Shown: positions 8,423-18,323 of the stretch, piece after piece
How positions within the stretch are numbered: the stretch's first letter is position 1
Layout of the letters: every line of letters starts with the position of its first letter
NCBI GenBank assembly: GCA_902362375.1
Contig: CABIVS010000011.1
Span: 62,001-126,000 of the forward strand
DNA: 64,000 nucleotides
Source of the DNA: Bacteroidaceae bacterium
Lineage (GTDB): Bacteria; Bacteroidota; Bacteroidia; Bacteroidales; Bacteroidaceae
Reading direction: 5' to 3'
The notes under the pieces: model-generated
Database searches by the model: none
The model's input: the letters and a program-made list of their open reading frames with translations, nothing else
What the model was told of the DNA's origin: nothing
Position numbers and translations under genes: made by a program

Positions 8423-11400
8423 TCATAATTTGTTCTCTTCCTGATGTTGTTTGATGTATTCGCTGGGAAGCATTCCCATATTTCTCTTGAAACTGTTGGT
8501 GAAGTAAGACGGGGAACTAAAACCGATTTTATTACTGATTTCGGCAATAGTATAGCGCCCTTCGAGCAACATTTGACATCCTTTGTTAAAACGGATGCGG
8601 CGGATGAAGTTTGCTGGAGCTTCTCCGGATATGGCATTCATTTTAATATATAAGTTAGAGCGGCTCATAAATAATTTGCTTGCCAAATCTTCTGTTGAGA
8701 ATTTTTCGTCACTGATATTCTCTTCAATGATTTGTATCACTTTACTTAAAAACTCTCTATCCAAAGTATTGGAAGTCATTTTAGCAGTATCTATATTGGT
8801 TGTGTTTGAATAATATTGCCGGAAGCGTTCTTTGGCTTTCAGTATATTATTTATTTTACCTTTGAGCAAAGAGAGGGAGAAAGGTTTTCCGATATAATCA
8901 TCCGCACCGACATCTATGCCGGAGGTCTGGTCTTCGAGAGAGCTTTTGGCAGATAGAAGAATCACTGGAATGTGAGATGTCTGTATGTTGCGCTTGACTA
9001 ACTTACACAATTGCAGACCATCCATTTCGGGCATCATCACGTCTGAGAGTACAATATCAATCGGCTGTGTTTTCATTATGTCAAGTGCTATTTTACCGTT
9101 TGTAGCTGTCACAACCTGATAGGATTGCAAGGATCCTTTTAGATAATCCAGCATTTCGGTATTATCATCTACTAATAATATAATAGGTTTGTTCATACCC
9201 TCTTCCGTATCATTCTCCAAACTATCCTCTGCCGGAATATAGGATATGGGTTCGTCAATATAGAACGTAGAGTTGGAACCTTTAACCGGCTGTTTTGCTA
9301 ATTCTTCCGGAGTATATGTATTTATGTCTTTGGGAAGCGTAATACTGAACTGCGTGTATTGTTGCTCTTTGCTATTTACGGAAATGCTGCCATGATGTTT
9401 GTCTACTAGACATTTCACTAAAGAAAGACCAATACCGGTTCCTTTATCGTTTTCGTTCACCTGATAAAAGCGTTCGAAAACATTGTTCAGTTTTTCTTGG
9501 GGAATTCCTTTTCCATTGTCTTTGACATAAAATCCAAAGGTTTCTTCCTTTTCCCAAAGTTCCAACTCTATTTTTCCTTTATCTGGGGTAAACTTGAAAG
9601 CATTGGACAGCAGATTGATTAAGATCGTTTCAATATACTTCTTGTCAACCGGTAGTTGCGAAGTGGTTATTCCCGAATTGAATAGATAATCCATGTTTCG
9701 GGATTCCGCCTGATTATAAAACAACATGAATATCTGCCGGAACCATTCTTCAATATTACAGGCTTCTACCTGAATGGGTAAAGCACCGGATTCCGCTTTT
9801 CTGAAGTTTAAGAGCTGGTCAATGATATGCAATAATCTGCGGCTGTTTTGATAAATATATTGCAAGTTGCGTTGCAGCTTTTTATCCATCATTCTACTTA
9901 GTTTCATCATATCTTCCAGTGGGGCTATAATCAGACTTAGCGGTGTACGTAACTCATGTGACATATTCATGTAAAAACGAACTTTTTCAGTGTTTAGCTC
10001 TTGTAGCTTGTTGTGCTCCAAGGTTTCAACTTGGAGCTGCATCTTCATTTTGGCTCTTGCGATGAAGAAATACATAATCCAGCCGATGATACCTAAACCA
10101 CATAGGACAAAGATAAACTTGGCTATCCATGTCTGATACCACATCGGGGTGATGTGTATAAAGAATTCGGTTGGCATTTCGCACCATTTGCCATCGTTGT
10201 TGCACGCTTTCAGCAAGAAAGTATAATGTCCGGGTGGAAGATTGGAATAGCTGACGTTACGTTCTTCAGTAGAATTCCACTCTTTGTCAAAGCCTTTGAG
10301 TTGGTAAGCGAATATATTGCGCTGATTGCTGAGATAGTTTGAAACGGTAAACCGGATATTGAATTGTCGTTGGTTGAACGGGAAGTTTATACCTTGTAAT
10401 CGCCCATATTCACCCCGGTGTACCTGAATTATGCCATTTTGAAGATGAGTGACCGGCTGGTTCATAAGGGATATTCCTACAATATCGGGTTGAGGCATGA
10501 ACGGATTTTCCATAAACTTGAACGGACTGAAATAAGTGATTCCGTTCAGACTTCCGAAATAGAAAGTGCCGTCGAAACCTTTACAGTAGCCATATACGTT
10601 GAATTCGTTGTGGCTTAGCCCGTCCTCTTGCCGATAGTTGTGAAATTGTTCGTTGTCGATGTCGAAACAGGATAACCCCTTGTTGGTACTCAACCACAAA
10701 CGTCTTGAACTATCTTCCAAAAGACCGTATATGCAGTTGTTGATGAGCCCGTTTCTGACGGTGTAATGTTTGTTCAGTTTTATATTCGGCTTATACTGGT
10801 ATAGCCCGTTGGCGGAAGTGACCCATATATTTTTATGGGTATCTTCATGGATGCAATAGGCTATGATATGAGCAGAGAAATCGGAAGACAGGTTATCGGT
10901 GAGATGTTGCACTTTAGGAGTTCCGTTATATAAAAACAATCCTTTCTCGGTGGCAATCCAGATTCTACCGGAAGAATCACGATATAAGGTTCTTATCAAT
11001 ACTCCGGATAGTTCGGGGTTACTTTCTGCCAATGGATGTTTCTTGAATTCTTTGGTCGCTTTATTGAAAAGTAGCAGGCCGACCATTGACCCTACATAAA
11101 AGTTGTCACCGTCATCCAACAAAGAATAGCAACTGTTGTCTTCCGCTTCCATTTGGGGAATTGAGAAATTTTCTATTTTTCCGGTTTTTGTATGGATGTA
11201 ACTTAATCCGCCGGAATGTGTGCCCACATAGATATTGCCGGATTTATCCAATGAGATAGCTTTAATGTTGTTGGAACGTAATCCGTTGCCTTGTTTGGTT
11301 GCTTGGTAATATGAGAAAGTCTGCTTCTGGCAGTCGTAGTAGTTTACACCGCCGTCGTTTGTGCCAATCCATAAATTCTTAGTGGACGGTTCTTCCACGA

Positions 11401-12448
11401 TGCAACTGACTACCTTGTCATTCAGGGAGTTGAAATAAGGAGAATACTTCAATGTTTTGAAAGTCGGGGCAAACGGATGGTAATAATTAATACCGTCATA
11501 ATAGGTTCCTACCCAAATTCCACCTTGGTTGTCTATAAAAAGGGAACGGATAGAGCTATGAGACAAGCGTTTTTCAAAAACTTCATGTTTCGGGTCGAAA
11601 CTGAACAATCCTTCGGTGGTACCAATCCATATTTGCCCGTCTGTATATTGTTTCAGTACTCGTACTGTGTTGGCGGGAGAAAATGTATCACTTTTATCTA
11701 TTTGATATTTTTTCAGGATTTGCCATTCATTACTAAGTCGATAGATTCCTTTTTTTTGAGTTCCCACCCAGTAGTCTTTCGTTTGGACATTGTAAATAAT
11801 ACTGGCAATTGGTGTTTCCAGTATTTGAGGAAGTATTTTTTCACTTTTCTTTGTATGGATTGAGTATAAATATAGTCCTTGGGAAGTTCCTAATAATAAT
11901 TCATCATTTATTCTGCAAATGGTGTTAATCGTTAAATGTTTGAGCTTGGGGTCGATAGTGAACTTCCCGTTTGCTATCTGAAAAGAGACGAGGCCGATAT
12001 TCGTAGCGAGAAATAGGGTACCATTCTCCGCAACATCTACTATTGCCAGTACCTGAAAGGGAGTTTCGGGCAGGAGATAATTGGTAAAGTTGTCCGTTAC
12101 CGGATTATAACGTGATAAACCGACTAAGGTTCCGAACCAGGACGTACCTTTCGAATCGGTGCAAAGAGAAATAATCTGATTGTTTGCTATGGACAGACTA
12201 TCACTGGAAGTGTGGTAATAGGTGGTGAATGTATAGCCGTCATAGCGGTTAAGCCCGTCTGTCGTGCCTATCCATATTTTATTGTTGGCATCCTGCATCA
12301 TTCCCCATACTGTGTTTTGAGACAAGCCTTCATTCACGGATAATTTTCTGAAGTTGACGTTATCAGTACTCGTCGCCTTGATGTGGAGACTGACAGACAA
12401 TATAAGCAATAAGTAAATTACTTTATGGCTGGTAAACAGAGTTTTCAT
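8423..12448 (-). CDS. Hybrid two-component system sensor/regulator (HTCS) of PUL1
   Basis: 1341 aa, full HTCS length. Signal peptide (~1-24), periplasmic beta-propeller repeats of the Reg_prop type (many WIGTxxGL-like repeats, ~30-640), a Y_Y_Y domain (~690-765, FSPFKF and PPGHYTFLLKACNNDG nearby), one transmembrane helix (~770-795), HisKA with phospho-acceptor His in NMSHELRTP (~829), HATPase (NLLSNAFKFTP, DNGKGIP, GTGIGLSL), receiver (LLVDDNTEM, phospho-Asp in VLSDVMMPEMDG ~1134) and C-terminal AraC-type HTH (~1240-1335). The family binds an oligosaccharide in the periplasm and activates the adjacent PUL. Convergent to PUL1. A TAAATTTG -7 box (12515-12522, minus) precedes it. Confidence 0.95.
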   Translation of the reverse strand: MKTLFTSHKVIYLLLILSVSLHIKATSTDNVNFRKLSVNEGLSQNTVWGMMQDANNKIWIGTTDGLNRYDGYTFTTYYHTSSDSLSIANNQIISLCTDSKGTSWFGTLVGLSRYNPVTDNFTNYLLPETPFQVLAIVDVAENGTLFLATNIGLVSFQIANGKFTIDPKLKHLTINTICRINDELLLGTSQGLYLYSIHTKKSEKILPQILETPIASIIYNVQTKDYWVGTQKKGIYRLSNEWQILKKYQIDKSDTFSPANTVRVLKQYTDGQIWIGTTEGLFSFDPKHEVFEKRLSHSSIRSLFIDNQGGIWVGTYYDGINYYHPFAPTFKTLKYSPYFNSLNDKVVSCIVEEPSTKNLWIGTNDGGVNYYDCQKQTFSYYQATKQGNGLRSNNIKAISLDKSGNIYVGTHSGGLSYIHTKTGKIENFSIPQMEAEDNSCYSLLDDGDNFYVGSMVGLLLFNKATKEFKKHPLAESNPELSGVLIRTLYRDSSGRIWIATEKGLFLYNGTPKVQHLTDNLSSDFSAHIIAYCIHEDTHKNIWVTSANGLYQYKPNIKLNKHYTVRNGLINNCIYGLLEDSSRRLWLSTNKGLSCFDIDNEQFHNYRQEDGLSHNEFNVYGYCKGFDGTFYFGSLNGITYFSPFKFMENPFMPQPDIVGISLMNQPVTHLQNGIIQVHRGEYGRLQGINFPFNQRQFNIRFTVSNYLSNQRNIFAYQLKGFDKEWNSTEERNVSYSNLPPGHYTFLLKACNNDGKWCEMPTEFFIHITPMWYQTWIAKFIFVLCGLGIIGWIMYFFIARAKMKMQLQVETLEHNKLQELNTEKVRFYMNMSHELRTPLSLIIAPLEDMMKLSRMMDKKLQRNLQYIYQNSRRLLHIIDQLLNFRKAESGALPIQVEACNIEEWFRQIFMLFYNQAESRNMDYLFNSGITTSQLPVDKKYIETILINLLSNAFKFTPDKGKIELELWEKEETFGFYVKDNGKGIPQEKLNNVFERFYQVNENDKGTGIGLSLVKCLVDKHHGSISVNSKEQQYTQFSITLPKDINTYTPEELAKQPVKGSNSTFYIDEPISYIPAEDSLENDTEEGMNKPIILLVDDNTEMLDYLKGSLQSYQVVTATNGKIALDIMKTQPIDIVLSDVMMPEMDGLQLCKLVKRNIQTSHIPVILLSAKSSLEDQTSGIDVGADDYIGKPFSLSLLKGKINNILKAKERFRQYYSNTTNIDTAKMTSNTLDREFLSKVIQIIEENISDEKFSTEDLASKLFMSRSNLYIKMNAISGEAPANFIRRIRFNKGCQMLLEGRYTIAEISNKIGFSSPSYFTNSFKRNMGMLPSEYIKQHQEENKL

Positions 12449-12514
12449 TTATATCTATTTGAGGTTTAAAAAATGATAGATTTGCAAGTCTTTTTTAGCG
12501 ATTTCTATCATGAG

Positions 12515-12522
12515 CAAATTTA
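12515..12522 (-). promoter_or_regulatory. Bacteroides -7 box for the PUL1 HTCS gene
   Basis: Reads TAAATTTG on the minus strand, matching TAnnTTTG, 66 bases before the HTCS start. No clear -33 box. Just downstream of it is an inverted repeat ATGATAGA ... TCTATCAT that could be a regulatory site. Confidence 0.45.
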
Positions 12523-12658
12523 ATAAGAATTTATCAATTTGTTTTCTTGTTGTTGCCTGTATCTATTTTGATTTTCTCTATTTTTATGTTGTTTATGTCT
12601 AATATCGTTATCTGGGTAGTCGAAAGCAGGCATCGGAGGAATAAAAGGAGCTTTAAAA

Positions 12659-12704
12659 TAAAAGGAGGGTATCCGAAATTAAAGTTTCGGATACCCTCCT
12701 TTTA
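12659..12704. terminator. Perfect 20-bp stem terminator downstream of the Na/Pi transporter gene
   Basis: Arms 12659-12678 and 12685-12704 are exact reverse complements with a 6-base loop and T/A-rich flanks. It sits 18 bases beyond the stop of the minus-strand transporter gene. It also insulates that gene from the HTCS promoter region. Confidence 0.85.
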
Positions 12705-12722
12705 TTTTCTTTATTTTATCTA

Positions 12723-14420
12723 TTAAGAAGCTTTTTTCTCTTTCACATCACTGCTGGCTTCCACTACATTCACCACATAGTCACCAAGTTTTTCACATTC
12801 GGCGATGATATCCATGTAGTAAACTCCCATTTGATAATCATATTCTTTGTTGTTCACATCCAGAATATTTTGATTCTTCAATTGGTTGCGGTAGTTATTG
12901 ATTTCGTTTTCAAGATTGAAGGATTTGTTAATGTCGATGCTTTGATGTTCCGGTTTCTCTACCACCACAATCATTTGAGCAAGCGCATCGTTAGTCAGTT
13001 TCATCATGAAGTGGATATGTTCGTATTGTTTTTCGGTAAAGTCCAGATTAGTCTGGCGTTTCCGGTTGATGGTACGTGCCAGGTTATAGCAGCTATCGCC
13101 GATGCTTTCGATTTCTGTCACTTCACGCAACATAGCACGTATTTGTAGCTTACTTTCAGAACTCAAACGGCCTTCGGACACCTGATTCAGGTAGTTGGCT
13201 ATTTCAAGTTCCATATTGTCACTGATATTTTCATATTTCTCTATCCGGCTGAACAATTTATTAAAATCGTCATCCTTTTCCGTATGCAACAGATCCTGCA
13301 CCATGCCGAACATCCGGTGTGTACGTTCTGCGAAAAGATGGATTTCCTTGCGTGCCTGAAGGATAGAAAGTTCGGCAGTGGAAAGCATACCGCCGGTGAT
13401 AAATCGCAGGCGGGGTTCTTCGTCTTCTTCTTTCGGATGAATTAAAGCACATACGGTACGCTCAATCAGTTTCACAGCCCATATCAGTATACAAACGTTA
13501 CAGATGTTGAAGATTGAGTGGAAAGCCGACAATTTGTAGGAGATGGCAACTTCCGGATTATTGCTTTGGAAAAAAGTATCTACTACCCAGTTTACCAGTT
13601 CCATGAAAGGATGGAAGACAATCAATACCCAGATAACGCCGAACACATTAAAAACAAAATGGGCCAATGCTGCCCGCTTAGCCTGTGTGTTGGCTGTAAG
13701 TGCGGCAAGATTGGCCGTGATAGTAGTTCCGATGTTTTCTCCCAATACGAGTGCTGCTCCCAGTTCCAGGCTGATCCATCCGTTGGCACACATAATTAAT
13801 GTGATTGCCATGGTGGCTGCGGAGGCTTGCACAATCATCGTCAGTATCGTACCGATAAGCAAGAACAGAATGATGGAGAAAAATCCCATATCCGTGTAGT
13901 TCTGTACGAAGGCAAGCATTTCCGGGTTGGCATTCAGGTCGGGTGCATTTGATTTCAGATAAGAAAGCCCCATGAAAAGGAAAGAAAAACCAAAAATGAA
14001 TTCACCGATGGATTTGCGGTTACTTTTACCGGAGAAGATAAATGGAAGGGCGATGGCCAGGAGAGGAAGGGCAAAGGCAGCCATATCAACCTTAAATCCG
14101 AAAATTGAAATGATCCAGGCGGTTACGGTAGTACCGATATTGGCACCCATAATGACGCTGATGGATTCGGCGAGTGTGAGTAGTCCGGCGTTAACGAAAC
14201 TGACGACCATTACCGTCGTTGCTGAAGAAGACTGGATAAGGGCCGTGATTAACACTCCTGTTAGAACTCCCGTTACCCGGTTGGTGGTCATTGCCGTTAG
14301 AATACTTCGCAATCTATCACCCGCGACCTTTTGTAAGCCCTCGCTCATGATTTTCATTCCGTAGAGGAAGAGTCCTAATGAGCCTATGAGCTTTAAAAAA
14401 TCATAAAAAGAATATTCCAT
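12723..14420 (-). CDS. Na/Pi-cotransporter family protein with PhoU-like C-terminal domain
   Basis: 565 aa. The N-terminal ~320 residues hold about eight to nine hydrophobic helices and the two inverted Na/Pi (PF02690) repeats, recognisable by QSSSATTVM (63-71) and QASAATMAI (~196). The C-terminal ~200 residues are soluble, helical and PhoU-like (HLFAERTHRMFGMVQDLL..., ESIGDSCYNLARTINR). This is the NptA/YjbB-type bacterial layout, expected in the inner membrane for sodium-coupled phosphate transport; some relatives export phosphate. Divergent from the kinase gene that starts 82 bases away. No unusual residues seen. Confidence 0.9.
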   Translation of the reverse strand: MEYSFYDFLKLIGSLGLFLYGMKIMSEGLQKVAGDRLRSILTAMTTNRVTGVLTGVLITALIQSSSATTVMVVSFVNAGLLTLAESISVIMGANIGTTVTAWIISIFGFKVDMAAFALPLLAIALPFIFSGKSNRKSIGEFIFGFSFLFMGLSYLKSNAPDLNANPEMLAFVQNYTDMGFFSIILFLLIGTILTMIVQASAATMAITLIMCANGWISLELGAALVLGENIGTTITANLAALTANTQAKRAALAHFVFNVFGVIWVLIVFHPFMELVNWVVDTFFQSNNPEVAISYKLSAFHSIFNICNVCILIWAVKLIERTVCALIHPKEEDEEPRLRFITGGMLSTAELSILQARKEIHLFAERTHRMFGMVQDLLHTEKDDDFNKLFSRIEKYENISDNMELEIANYLNQVSEGRLSSESKLQIRAMLREVTEIESIGDSCYNLARTINRKRQTNLDFTEKQYEHIHFMMKLTNDALAQMIVVVEKPEHQSIDINKSFNLENEINNYRNQLKNQNILDVNNKEYDYQMGVYYMDIIAECEKLGDYVVNVVEASSDVKEKKAS

Positions 14421-14502
14421 CTATAATATTTTTAATGGTTATTTGTTCTCTATCTGATTATAAGTATATTAGTACCAAATTATTCACCTTTTAACGAACT
14501 CG

Positions 14503-16176
14503 ATGAAACAGATGTTACAAATATGTTGCAAAAATAACAATATTTCTAAAGAATTCCCTATCGGAAGCTCACTTTTGGATATTTATTACGGTTTTAATCT
14601 TAATTTTCCTTATCAAGTAGTGAGTGCCAAGGTCAATAATCGCTCCGAGGGACTTAATTTCAGAGTATATAACAATAAGGATGTAGAGTTTCTGGATGTG
14701 AGAGATCAGTCCGGTATGCGTACTTATGTCCGTTCGCTTTGTTTTGTCTTGTTTAAAGCTGTCACGGAATTGTTTCCCGAGGGAAAATTGTTTGTGGAAC
14801 ATCCTGTGTCAAAAGGCTATTTCTGTAATTTGCGGATTGGGCGCCCTATTGAACTTGAGGATGTGAAGCGTATCAAGCAACGGATGCAGGAGATCATTGC
14901 GGAAAATATTCCTTATCACCGCATTGAATGTCATACGGCAGAGGCAGTACGGGTTTTCAGTGAGCGGGGGATGAATGATAAAGTGAGGTTATTGGAAACT
15001 TCCGGTTCCCTTTATACCTATTATTATACGTTGGGTGATACTGTTGATTATTATTATGGTAATCTGCTGCCCAGCACCGGATATCTTAAATTATTCGATA
15101 TTGTGAAGTATTATGACGGGCTGCTGCTCCGGATTCCGAGCCGGGAAAATCCGGATATGCTCGAAGAGGTCGTGAAACAGGAGAAAATGCTGGATGTCTT
15201 TAAGGAATATCTGAACTGGAGTTATATCATGGGACTTAATAATGCCGGAGATTTTAATCTTGCCTGTGAGGAAGGACATGCCACTGACTTGATTAATGTT
15301 GCGGAAGCATTGCAAGAGAAAAAGATAGCGCAGATAGCCGATACTATTTTCCATCGTGGCGAAAATGGTAACCGGGTAAAACTGGTCTTGATTGCCGGAC
15401 CGTCTTCTTCGGGAAAGACAACTTTCAGCAAACGGCTTTCTATTCAGCTGATGACAAATGGATTGAAGCCATTCCCGATCTCTTTGGATAATTATTTTGT
15501 AGACCGTGAAGAAACCCCTTTGGATGAAAACGGAAACTATGATTATGAATCACTTTATGCGCTCGATCTGGAATTGTTTAATCAACAGTTGCAGGCGCTT
15601 CTCCGTGGCGAAGAGGTGGAACTGCCCCGTTTTAATTTCTCTCTAGGCAAAAAGGAATATAAAGGGGATAAACTGAAAATAGAAGATAATACAATTCTGA
15701 TTCTGGAAGGTATTCATGCCCTAAATCCGGAACTGACACCGCATATACCGGCTGAACGGAAATTCAAGATTTACGTTTCAGCATTGACCACTATTTCGTT
15801 GGATGATCATAACTGGATTCCGACTACTGACAACCGTTTGTTGCGCCGCATTATCCGCGACTTTAACTATCGGGGATACTCTGCACGTGAAACCATATCA
15901 CGTTGGCCTAGTGTGCGTGCCGGTGAAGATAAATGGATATTTCCTTATCAGGAGAATGCTGATGTAATGTTTAATTCAGCACTACTCTTTGAATTTGCCG
16001 TACTTCGTTTGCATGCCGAACCTATTCTGATGGGTGTCCCGCGAAACTGTCCTGAATATTGTGAGGCCTACCGGTTACTGAAGTTTATCAAATATTTTAT
16101 TCCGGTGCAGGATAAGGAAATTCCGCCTACTTCTTTGTTGCGTGAATTTTTAGGAGGAAGCAGCTTTAAATATTAA
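14503..16176 (+). CDS. Nucleoside (uridine-kinase-like) kinase with ThrRS-like N-terminal domains
   Basis: 557 aa. The C-terminal half is a P-loop kinase of the uridine kinase/phosphoribulokinase superfamily: Walker A in AGPSSSGKTTFSKRL (~298-312), then SLDNYFVDREETPLDENGNYD and ILILEGIHALN. The N-terminal ~200 residues resemble the TGS and tRNA-editing (SAD-like) regions of threonyl-tRNA synthetase. This fusion is known in Bacteroidetes and some Firmicutes. Expected cytoplasmic phosphorylation of a nucleoside; the role of the tRNA-synthetase-like part is unknown. Ends 217 bases before a small membrane protein gene. Confidence 0.85.
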   Translation: MKQMLQICCKNNNISKEFPIGSSLLDIYYGFNLNFPYQVVSAKVNNRSEGLNFRVYNNKDVEFLDVRDQSGMRTYVRSLCFVLFKAVTELFPEGKLFVEHPVSKGYFCNLRIGRPIELEDVKRIKQRMQEIIAENIPYHRIECHTAEAVRVFSERGMNDKVRLLETSGSLYTYYYTLGDTVDYYYGNLLPSTGYLKLFDIVKYYDGLLLRIPSRENPDMLEEVVKQEKMLDVFKEYLNWSYIMGLNNAGDFNLACEEGHATDLINVAEALQEKKIAQIADTIFHRGENGNRVKLVLIAGPSSSGKTTFSKRLSIQLMTNGLKPFPISLDNYFVDREETPLDENGNYDYESLYALDLELFNQQLQALLRGEEVELPRFNFSLGKKEYKGDKLKIEDNTILILEGIHALNPELTPHIPAERKFKIYVSALTTISLDDHNWIPTTDNRLLRRIIRDFNYRGYSARETISRWPSVRAGEDKWIFPYQENADVMFNSALLFEFAVLRLHAEPILMGVPRNCPEYCEAYRLLKFIKYFIPVQDKEIPPTSLLREFLGGSSFKY

Positions 16177-16393
16177 GTAGAAAAATTAGGATATATTCGT
16201 GATTTGTATTTCCTTTGCAGAAAATACAAATAAACCTTTTGTTGTAGTGAAGCAAAGGAACACAAAAATAAACAATATTTGAGTGATATTTAGGGAAAGA
16301 ATGTTATGGTTGTTATACAAAACTTTAAAATATTGAACCTTTGATTGCTTTTGCTGTTAAGAAGGGACTACATGCAACAAAAAAAATGTGAAT

Positions 16394-16795
16394 ATGATTT
16401 TTTATAATAGTCTTTTAGCGAAGTGGTTCTTAGGAAAAGGGAAGAAACACTATTTTATGTTAGGCTGGTTTTTCTTTACCCGCTATAAATATCTGGAAGT
16501 CTGGGAAGAAATGGAACTACGGATTCATGCCAGACAGTATTGGGAATGTTTTTCTTTAACCCTGATACCAGCACTTATTTTATCAATCCTGTTTTCATGG
16601 TGGTGGATGGTGTTGCCATTCGTGACTTATCACATACTTTATTGGTTTGAAAAGATCCTCCGTCCTCATTCTATCTTTAATTGGGAGGCGATAAAGCATA
16701 GTGGCGATACGCTTTATCTCAGGAAGAGAAAAGCGTATGCCTGGAAGAAATGGTACGGGAAGAAAGAATTGCCCGCATCCAGATGGAATGATTAA
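16394..16795 (+). CDS. Small membrane protein of unknown function
   Basis: 134 aa from ATG 16394; a GTG two codons earlier (16388) is an alternative start. A hydrophobic hairpin at ~50-85 (FSLTLIPALILSILFSWWW then VLPFVTYHILYWF) suggests two membrane helices. The rest is basic and aromatic, with RYKYLEVWEEMELRIHARQY before the helices and a Lys-rich tail. I do not recognise a family. Preceded by a 217-base AT-rich spacer; its stop lies 5 bases from the stop of the convergent esterase gene. Composition matches neighbouring genes. Confidence 0.7.
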   Translation: MIFYNSLLAKWFLGKGKKHYFMLGWFFFTRYKYLEVWEEMELRIHARQYWECFSLTLIPALILSILFSWWWMVLPFVTYHILYWFEKILRPHSIFNWEAIKHSGDTLYLRKRKAYAWKKWYGKKELPASRWND

Positions 16796-16799
16796 AACT

Positions 16800-18122
16800 T
16801 CACTTTAAATGCTTCTTTATCCAAAGCAGATGTCCATACTCGGTATCGTTGGAAGTCCAATGCTCATTAATGGGAGTAATCAGTGCTTCTTTCGGACAGT
16901 CTAGTACATTGTATACGATGTAGCTGGTTGTCGGAGGACATACATCATCGTTGAATCCCCATGTCATATAGGTATCTGCTTTGATTAATTTCGCAAAGTT
17001 CACAACATCATAATAGGCCATTGTCTTTATTTTTTCAGGAGTATCCATATCTACCGAATTCCTGAAGAAATGAGGATATCCGCCGGCACGTCCGGCTTTA
17101 TAGCCTGCCATGTCACTTAATGCAGGATGATTGGCGACACAGGCTGTCACCCGTTGATCCAGTCCGGCAGTGATTAATGCCAAGGCTCCTCCCTGGCTAC
17201 CTCCTTGTGCTATTACGTTTTTACCATCCCATTCAGGTAGGGAAGTCAGGAAATCAATAGCGCGTACACAGGCCAGATATACCCGTTTCATATAATAATT
17301 GTCGCGGCTGTCGAGTCCATTGGTTAAGTAGCCGTTCTCTCTGCCATTAAAAGCATTGCTGATTTCTTTGAATGCTTCGTCACTCATTTCCGGATGAAGG
17401 CCGTGTATCTCCATCTCAAAACGGATGCAGCCTTGCTCTGCATAATATTTGTGTCGCAGTGGTTCTTTGATTGTTTTGATTCCTGCTCCCGGAGGGCATA
17501 ATACAACCGGAAATTTGCCCTCTTTCTTGGGATAGAACAAATATCCGTAGACGCATTGCCCGCGTTTGTTCAATTGCAATTTTACGAGATAACAATCTAT
17601 TTTATCGGTTGAGTATTTTTCTACATGCTCTTTGGTGTACGTTAGAGGAAATTCTTTTTGTTCCGCTTTTGCTTTTTCCCAGAATTCATTGAAATCCGAA
17701 GGCATGGTAGTATATGGAAGAAGCTTTTCCGGCGAAAAACCGACTTTTACATGATGTGAGTAAGTCTTTCCATCTACGGTCGCTTTCAGCCGGCAATCAC
17801 GGAATCCGGGTTCTTTCATTGTGCCGAGAGGAATTACGGCTTTGCCGTTTTTCAAAGTCACACTCCCTTTGGTGTCAGCGTTAGGCATCATGTCTCCTCC
17901 TATTTCATAGGTGACGGTTACGTTATCCCTGGGTATACCATATTTATAGAATTGTACTTCTACAGTTGCTTTTTCTCCTGTTTGATAGAGCCAGTCGGCA
18001 TGGTTGGGAACTGTGACCCAAAGAACGTCACTTCTATAAGGGTAGTTTTCGGCTACGGCGGATAACAAAGTTAGTGACAATAGCCATACGGATAAAAGTA
18101 GTCTCTTCATGGTGTTATTCAT
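16800..18122 (-). CDS. Acetylxylan esterase/cephalosporin-C deacetylase-like secreted esterase (CE7-type)
   Basis: 440 aa with a Sec signal peptide (cleavage near VAENYPY). An N-terminal Ig-like region (~25-130) precedes an alpha/beta hydrolase domain of the AXE1 family. Nucleophile Ser lies in GGSQGGALAL (~309), followed by a candidate Asp in WGFNDDVCPP (~390) and His in EYGHLLWIKK (~430). CE7 enzymes deacetylate xylo-oligosaccharides and related small acetylated sugars. Signal peptide implies periplasmic location. The start could also be Met5. It stands alone here, not in a xylan PUL. Stop convergent with the small membrane protein. Confidence 0.85.
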   Translation of the reverse strand: MNNTMKRLLLSVWLLSLTLLSAVAENYPYRSDVLWVTVPNHADWLYQTGEKATVEVQFYKYGIPRDNVTVTYEIGGDMMPNADTKGSVTLKNGKAVIPLGTMKEPGFRDCRLKATVDGKTYSHHVKVGFSPEKLLPYTTMPSDFNEFWEKAKAEQKEFPLTYTKEHVEKYSTDKIDCYLVKLQLNKRGQCVYGYLFYPKKEGKFPVVLCPPGAGIKTIKEPLRHKYYAEQGCIRFEMEIHGLHPEMSDEAFKEISNAFNGRENGYLTNGLDSRDNYYMKRVYLACVRAIDFLTSLPEWDGKNVIAQGGSQGGALALITAGLDQRVTACVANHPALSDMAGYKAGRAGGYPHFFRNSVDMDTPEKIKTMAYYDVVNFAKLIKADTYMTWGFNDDVCPPTTSYIVYNVLDCPKEALITPINEHWTSNDTEYGHLLWIKKHLK

Positions 18123-18241
18123 TGTTTTTATGGATTTGAAATAGTAAGTTGTTTTAATTCTGTTGCAATATTACGCAAGATTCGGGAAAAGGAGGGTAGA
18201 AAAAATGTGATTTTAGATGGACTATTTGGTACTCTGACAAA

Positions 18242-18283
18242 AATAGCGGAAGTTTTTCACCCGGATGAAAAGCTTCCGCTATT
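18242..18283. terminator. Terminator between aminopeptidase and esterase genes
   Basis: Arms 18242-18257 and 18268-18283 pair over 16 positions with one G-U type mismatch; 10-base loop. A second shorter stem (18293-18300 with 18317-18324) lies at the stop codon of the minus-strand aminopeptidase gene. Confidence 0.7.
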
Positions 18284-18323
18284 GAACAGAAGAAAGGTTC
18301 TTCTTTTATCAGGATGGAACCTT

